Notes under the pieces: generated by a model
What the model was told of the DNA's origin: nothing
The model's database searches: none
Seen by the model: only the letters and a program-made list of their open reading frames with translations
Assembly (NCBI GenBank): GCA_903917955.1
Contig: CAIXCO010000073.1
Location: forward strand, 1-10,368
Reading direction: 5' to 3'
DNA length: 10,368 bases
Origin: an uncultured Chlorobiaceae bacterium
Lineage (GTDB): Bacteria > Bacteroidota > Chlorobiia > Chlorobiales > Chlorobiaceae
Program-made: the position numbers and the translations under genes
In this document: one piece after another, positions 7,835 through 10,368 of the stretch
How positions within the stretch are numbered: position 1 is the first letter of the stretch
Layout of the letters: each line of letters begins with the position of its first letter

Positions 7835-7838
7835 GAGG
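7835..7838 (+). promoter_or_regulatory. Ribosome binding site deciding the start of the copy 2 ATPase/nuclease gene
   Basis: GAGG lies six bases before ATG 7845, as in copy 1. The upstream in-frame ATG at 7833 overlaps this GAGG and corresponds to TTG in copy 1, so it is an unlikely start. Confidence 0.6.
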
Positions 7839-7844
7839 TTGACG

Positions 7845-9362
7845 ATGAAAAAGCTGCCAGTAGGTATACAAACCTTCAGTAAAATAATCGAAGGTGATTA
7901 TCTCTACATTGATAAAACGGAGATTGCCTGTAGCCTGATTGACAAATATCAATATGTCTTTCTGTCGCGGCCCCGGCGATTTGGCAAAAGCCTCTTTCTC
8001 GATACGCTGAAAAATATTTTTGAAGGGAAACGGGAGCTGTTTCGAGGGTTGCTGATTGAGGAGCAATGGAACTGGGAGGTGACCTGGCCGGTCATCAAAA
8101 TCAGTTTCAGTGGCGGGATACACAGTCCGGAAACTCTTCGCAAAAACTTGTTCTATATCCTGAATGATAATCAGGAACGGCTTGATATTACTTGTGCGGA
8201 AAAAGAGGATCCCAACCAGTGTTTTGCAGAACTCATCAAAAAGGCCTCTCAAAAGTATCACCAAAAGGTTGTCATCCTGATTGATGAGTATGACAAACCG
8301 ATTCTGGACAATATTGAAAACATTCCCGAGGCTCTCCTCATTCGGGATGGGATGCGTGACTTTTACACAAAAATCAAGGAGAACGACGAGTATCTGCGCT
8401 TTGCTTTTCTCACCGGAGTGAGCAAATTCTCCAAAGTGTCGCTCTTCAGCGGCCTTAACAATCTTGAGGATATCAGTCTGAACCCTGACTATGGCAATGT
8501 CTGTGGGTACACCCAGCTTGATCTGGAGACCACTTTTGCCCCTTATTTTGAAGGGGTGGATATGGAGCAGGTCAAACGGTGGTACAATGGCTATAACTTT
8601 TTGGGTAACAGGGTCTATAACCCTTATGATATTCTGCTCTTTATCAAGAACCATTATGAGTTTGACAATTACTGGTTTGAAACCGGTACGCCGCGCTTTC
8701 TGGTTGAGCTGATTAAAAAAAACAGTTATTTTCTCCCTGGTTTTTTAAACATCAACGTTAACAAACGTCTGGTCAACAGCTTTGATATTGAAAATCTTAA
8801 CCTGGAGACCATTCTGTTTCAGACCGGCTATTTGACCATCAAGCGGCTGATACCATCGGGCATGGGAGTTCGATACGAATTAGGGTTTCCCAACAAGGAG
8901 GTGCAGATCAGTTTCAACGAGTATATTTTGCAATCGATGATCAGCGGTTCACAAAAAGAGCTGATCCGTAGTGAGCTGCTTGATCTCATTGAGGTTGGAG
9001 ATGTTGAAGGTCTGGAACCCGTCATCAAACGCCTTTTTGCAAGCATTGCCTATAATAATTTCACCAACAATGATATTGAACGTTACGAGGGTTTTTACGC
9101 CAGTGTACTCTATGCCTGTTTTGCCAGTATCGGAGTCGATATTATCGCTGAGGATGTCAGTAACAAAGGCAGAATTGACCTGACCTTGAAGGCCGGGGGG
9201 AGAACCTTTCTCTTTGAATTCAAGGTGAACGACGGGGAGCCACTTGAGCAGATCAAAAGAATGAAATATTATGAGAAATATAGTGGCGAGCGCTACCTGA
9301 TTGGTATTGTCTTTGACCCTAAAGCAAGAAACGTCAGCAGGTTTGAGTTTGAGAAGTTGTAA
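7845..9362 (+). CDS. AAA-ATPase-like protein with C-terminal PD-(D/E)XK nuclease domain, copy 2
   Basis: A 505-residue paralogue of the protein at 346-1863, the same length and about 92% identical (about 39 differences counted by eye). All key residues are kept: the atypical Walker A RPRRFGKS (42-49), DEYDKP (147-152), E415, D445 in GRIDLTL, and E458-F-K460. Differences cluster at residues 13-36 (nine in 24 positions) and are otherwise scattered; many nucleotide changes are silent, so both copies seem to have been under selection to stay functional. R29 of copy 1 is Cys here, and the residue after the catalytic FEFKV is Asn instead of Cys. No membrane segment or signal peptide is seen. It follows the efflux operon terminator directly. 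Function is unknown; the pairing with copy 1 around the efflux operon is the main point of interest. Confidence 0.88.
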   Translation: MKKLPVGIQTFSKIIEGDYLYIDKTEIACSLIDKYQYVFLSRPRRFGKSLFLDTLKNIFEGKRELFRGLLIEEQWNWEVTWPVIKISFSGGIHSPETLRKNLFYILNDNQERLDITCAEKEDPNQCFAELIKKASQKYHQKVVILIDEYDKPILDNIENIPEALLIRDGMRDFYTKIKENDEYLRFAFLTGVSKFSKVSLFSGLNNLEDISLNPDYGNVCGYTQLDLETTFAPYFEGVDMEQVKRWYNGYNFLGNRVYNPYDILLFIKNHYEFDNYWFETGTPRFLVELIKKNSYFLPGFLNINVNKRLVNSFDIENLNLETILFQTGYLTIKRLIPSGMGVRYELGFPNKEVQISFNEYILQSMISGSQKELIRSELLDLIEVGDVEGLEPVIKRLFASIAYNNFTNNDIERYEGFYASVLYACFASIGVDIIAEDVSNKGRIDLTLKAGGRTFLFEFKVNDGEPLEQIKRMKYYEKYSGERYLIGIVFDPKARNVSRFEFEKL

Positions 9363-9441
9363 CTCTCGTAAAAAATATTTTTCTAATCCTGCATTCCGCC
9401 CCTGTGAAAAATTTCTGCTGATTTGCAGTGTTCATCATAAA

Positions 9442-9852
9442 TTAACAAAGTGTTGTAGAATAATAGGTGCGTATGATCTCCAGATGATTGAAGGCAAGTG
9501 GAAGGGTGAGTGCTTCAGAGAGGGAAAACCAGCCAATCTCCTCCACTTCGTCTGGCATTAACTCTATCGAGCCGATTCCTTTGCCGTAGAATGCAAGCGC
9601 TACGGCGTGAAAGTGGTACTCCGGAAAGAGTTCGTTAAAATAATTGAGAAAAACCGGTGAAGTAAAGAGGAGTCCGGTCTCTTCCTGTACTTCTCTTACA
9701 ACGGCCTCTTCGGCTGTTTCATAGTCATCAATGTGCCCGCCGGGGAGGCACCAGTGCCCCTGAAAGGGAGAGACACTCCTTTTCGTCAGCAGAATGATAT
9801 CGCGTCTATCATTATCCGGCGTGATGATTGCGGCAACGGTAGCTCTTATCAT
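9442..9852 (-). CDS. Nudix hydrolase
   Basis: A 136-residue protein on the minus strand that would hydrolyse a nucleoside diphosphate linked to another moiety. The Nudix box is complete at residues 39-61: G39, five residues, E45, seven residues, then R53-E54-V55-x-E57-E58-x-G60-L61. The preceding GHWCLPGGH (32-40) is typical of the fold, and the length is close to a single-domain Nudix protein. Substrate cannot be assigned; 8-oxo-dGTP-like nucleotides or ADP-ribose-type compounds are both possible. The frame starts MIRATVAAIITPD at 9852 and ends TAA at 9442. A purine-rich GAGCG near the start is only a weak Shine-Dalgarno. Its 3' end points toward repeat copy 2, about 60 bp away, so the two genes converge. 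It is divergent from the SRPBCC gene at 10007. No link to the efflux operon is evident. Confidence 0.9.
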   Translation of the reverse strand: MIRATVAAIITPDNDRRDIILLTKRSVSPFQGHWCLPGGHIDDYETAEEAVVREVQEETGLLFTSPVFLNYFNELFPEYHFHAVALAFYGKGIGSIELMPDEVEEIGWFSLSEALTLPLAFNHLEIIRTYYSTTLC

Positions 9853-9863
9853 GCTGTCGCTCT

Positions 9864-9892
9864 GTTTTGGTTTGTTGAAACAAATTTGTCAA
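9864..9892 (-). promoter_or_regulatory. Possible promoter of the Nudix gene with an embedded inverted repeat
   Basis: On the minus strand a perfect TTGACA (9892-9887) is followed after 17 bases by CAAAAC (9869-9864), which matches the -10 consensus at only three of six positions. The spacer holds TTTGTT-GA-AACAAA (9871-9884), a 6-bp inverted repeat that could be an operator. This lies in the 154-bp gap between the divergent Nudix and SRPBCC genes. The call is weak because the -10 is poor and the region is A/T rich. Confidence 0.25.
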
Positions 9893-10006
9893 GGGGAAAA
9901 TGGCAAAAAAAGATGATATACAGGCATGGTTGCGGATACGTTTTACCCGAAAAAATCGTTACACCTTGTGAAAGTATTGCAAAAAAAGATTTAACCGTTC
10001 GGCATC

Positions 10007-10368
10007 ATGGGGTCACACTCCCTGATTTACACACAAAGCATTCCGGTCTCAATAGTGGAAGCTTGGGACTTTTTTTCTTCTCCGACGAACCTTGCACGGA
10101 TAACGCCGCCTGAAATGATGTTCAGGATCACCAATGGCGCTGGCGGGCAGAAGATTTATGAGGGAATGCTGATCAGTTATACGATCTATCCCTTCATGAT
10201 GCTGCCGGTGCAGTGGGAGACTGAAATTACAAAAGTTGACAAACCATTTTTGTTTGAGGATCGCCAGAAATCGGGGCCTTACGAGAGCTGGCATCACCGT
10301 CATCAGTTTTGTGAAATTCCGGGTGGTGTTGAAATGACCGACCGAATCGACTATGTCATGCCGATGAA
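10007..10368 (+). CDS. SRPBCC-superfamily (START/Bet v1-like) protein, 5' part
   Basis: The frame opens at ATG 10007, has an in-frame stop just upstream at 9992-9994, and stays open to the window edge, giving 120 codons plus two bases. The protein starts MGSHSLIYTQSIPVS, then EAWDFFSSPTNLARITPP, a well-known opening of the ligand-binding SRPBCC proteins related to COG4276. Later landmarks are YPFMMLPVQWETEIT, FEDRQKSGPYESWHHRH, and TDRIDYVMP, all in the order and spacing of this family, which usually runs to about 150-160 residues. The fold makes a hydrophobic cavity; ligands of this subgroup are not known, and some members have been loosely labelled cell division inhibitors without clear support. 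No strong Shine-Dalgarno is visible before the start. The gene is divergent from the Nudix gene; its 3' end lies beyond the window. Confidence 0.85.
   Translation, partial: MGSHSLIYTQSIPVSIVEAWDFFSSPTNLARITPPEMMFRITNGAGGQKIYEGMLISYTIYPFMMLPVQWETEITKVDKPFLFEDRQKSGPYESWHHRHQFCEIPGGVEMTDRIDYVMPM

Larger units (their letters stand above)
7747..9379 (+). repeat. Direct repeat, copy 2 (AAA-ATPase/nuclease unit)
   Basis: This is the second copy of the unit at 249-1880, in the same orientation and starting about 7.5 kb after the first. The coding parts align with no insertion or deletion; the leader differs by about one base in length. TTTCT occurs both just left of the unit (7741-7745) and just right of it (9380-9384), which might be a target-site duplication but is low-complexity sequence. 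Confidence 0.9.

Noticed and set aside
7728..8654. Long minus-strand reading frame of 308 codons opposite copy 2
   Set aside because: It is antisense to the well-supported ATPase/nuclease gene, and in copy 1 the same strand is broken into shorter frames (340-762 and 895-1155), so it is not conserved.
9410..9428. Small hairpin CTGC-TGATTT-GCAG as a terminator of the Nudix gene
   Set aside because: The stem is only four base pairs; an A/T-rich tract follows on the minus strand but stability would be very low.
9966..9994. TTGTGA with 17-base spacing to ATTTAA as a promoter of the SRPBCC gene
   Set aside because: The -10 element matches the consensus poorly and the region is A-rich, so such pairs are expected by chance.
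9733..10113. Plus-strand frame of 126 codons across the Nudix start and divergent gap
   Set aside because: Its first third is antisense to the Nudix gene and its last part is out of frame with the SRPBCC gene, which fits known family motifs far better.
10049..10303. Minus-strand frame of 84 codons near the right edge
   Set aside because: It is antisense to the SRPBCC gene, whose plus-strand frame has clear family motifs.

Overview
The window looks like a chromosomal segment from a green sulfur bacterium (Chlorobiaceae) or a close relative. This is an inference from gene content and style: paired AAA-ATPase-like/PD-(D/E)XK genes that are often multicopy in Chlorobi and Bacteroidetes, weak Shine-Dalgarno use, and moderate G+C. 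No rRNA, tRNA, CRISPR array or classical transposase gene was seen.

Layout. (1) Positions 1-222 hold the 3' end of a type I restriction-modification methylase gene (hsdM). (2) Positions 249-1880 hold the first copy of a repeat of about 1.63 kb carrying a complete 505-residue AAA-ATPase-like protein with a C-terminal PD-(D/E)XK nuclease domain. (3) Positions 1931-7676 hold a complete tripartite RND efflux operon: an AcrA/MexA-like adaptor, an AcrB/MexB-like inner-membrane pump of 1055 residues, and an OprM/NodT-like outer-membrane channel lipoprotein. A hairpin followed by a T-rich tract (about 7697-7748) probably ends this operon. (4) Positions 7747-9379 hold the second copy of the repeat in the same orientation; its protein has the same length and is about 92% identical to the first. 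(5) Positions 9442-9852 (minus strand) hold a small Nudix hydrolase. (6) From 10007 to the window edge there is the 5' part of an SRPBCC-fold protein on the plus strand, divergent from the Nudix gene. No stretch longer than about 300 bases lacks a gene.

How it fits together. The three efflux genes should form one envelope-spanning drug or hydrophobic-compound exporter. No regulator gene sits beside it in this window. The unusual feature is architectural: the whole efflux operon lies between two direct repeats that each carry an AAA-ATPase/nuclease gene. The copies share not only the coding region but also about 97 bp of 5' leader and about 17 bp after the stop codon, and their divergence is patchy, which suggests gene conversion. 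Direct repeats of this size could allow recombinational loss or amplification of the efflux operon. Whether the nuclease family acts in defence, mobility or something else cannot be told from the sequence.
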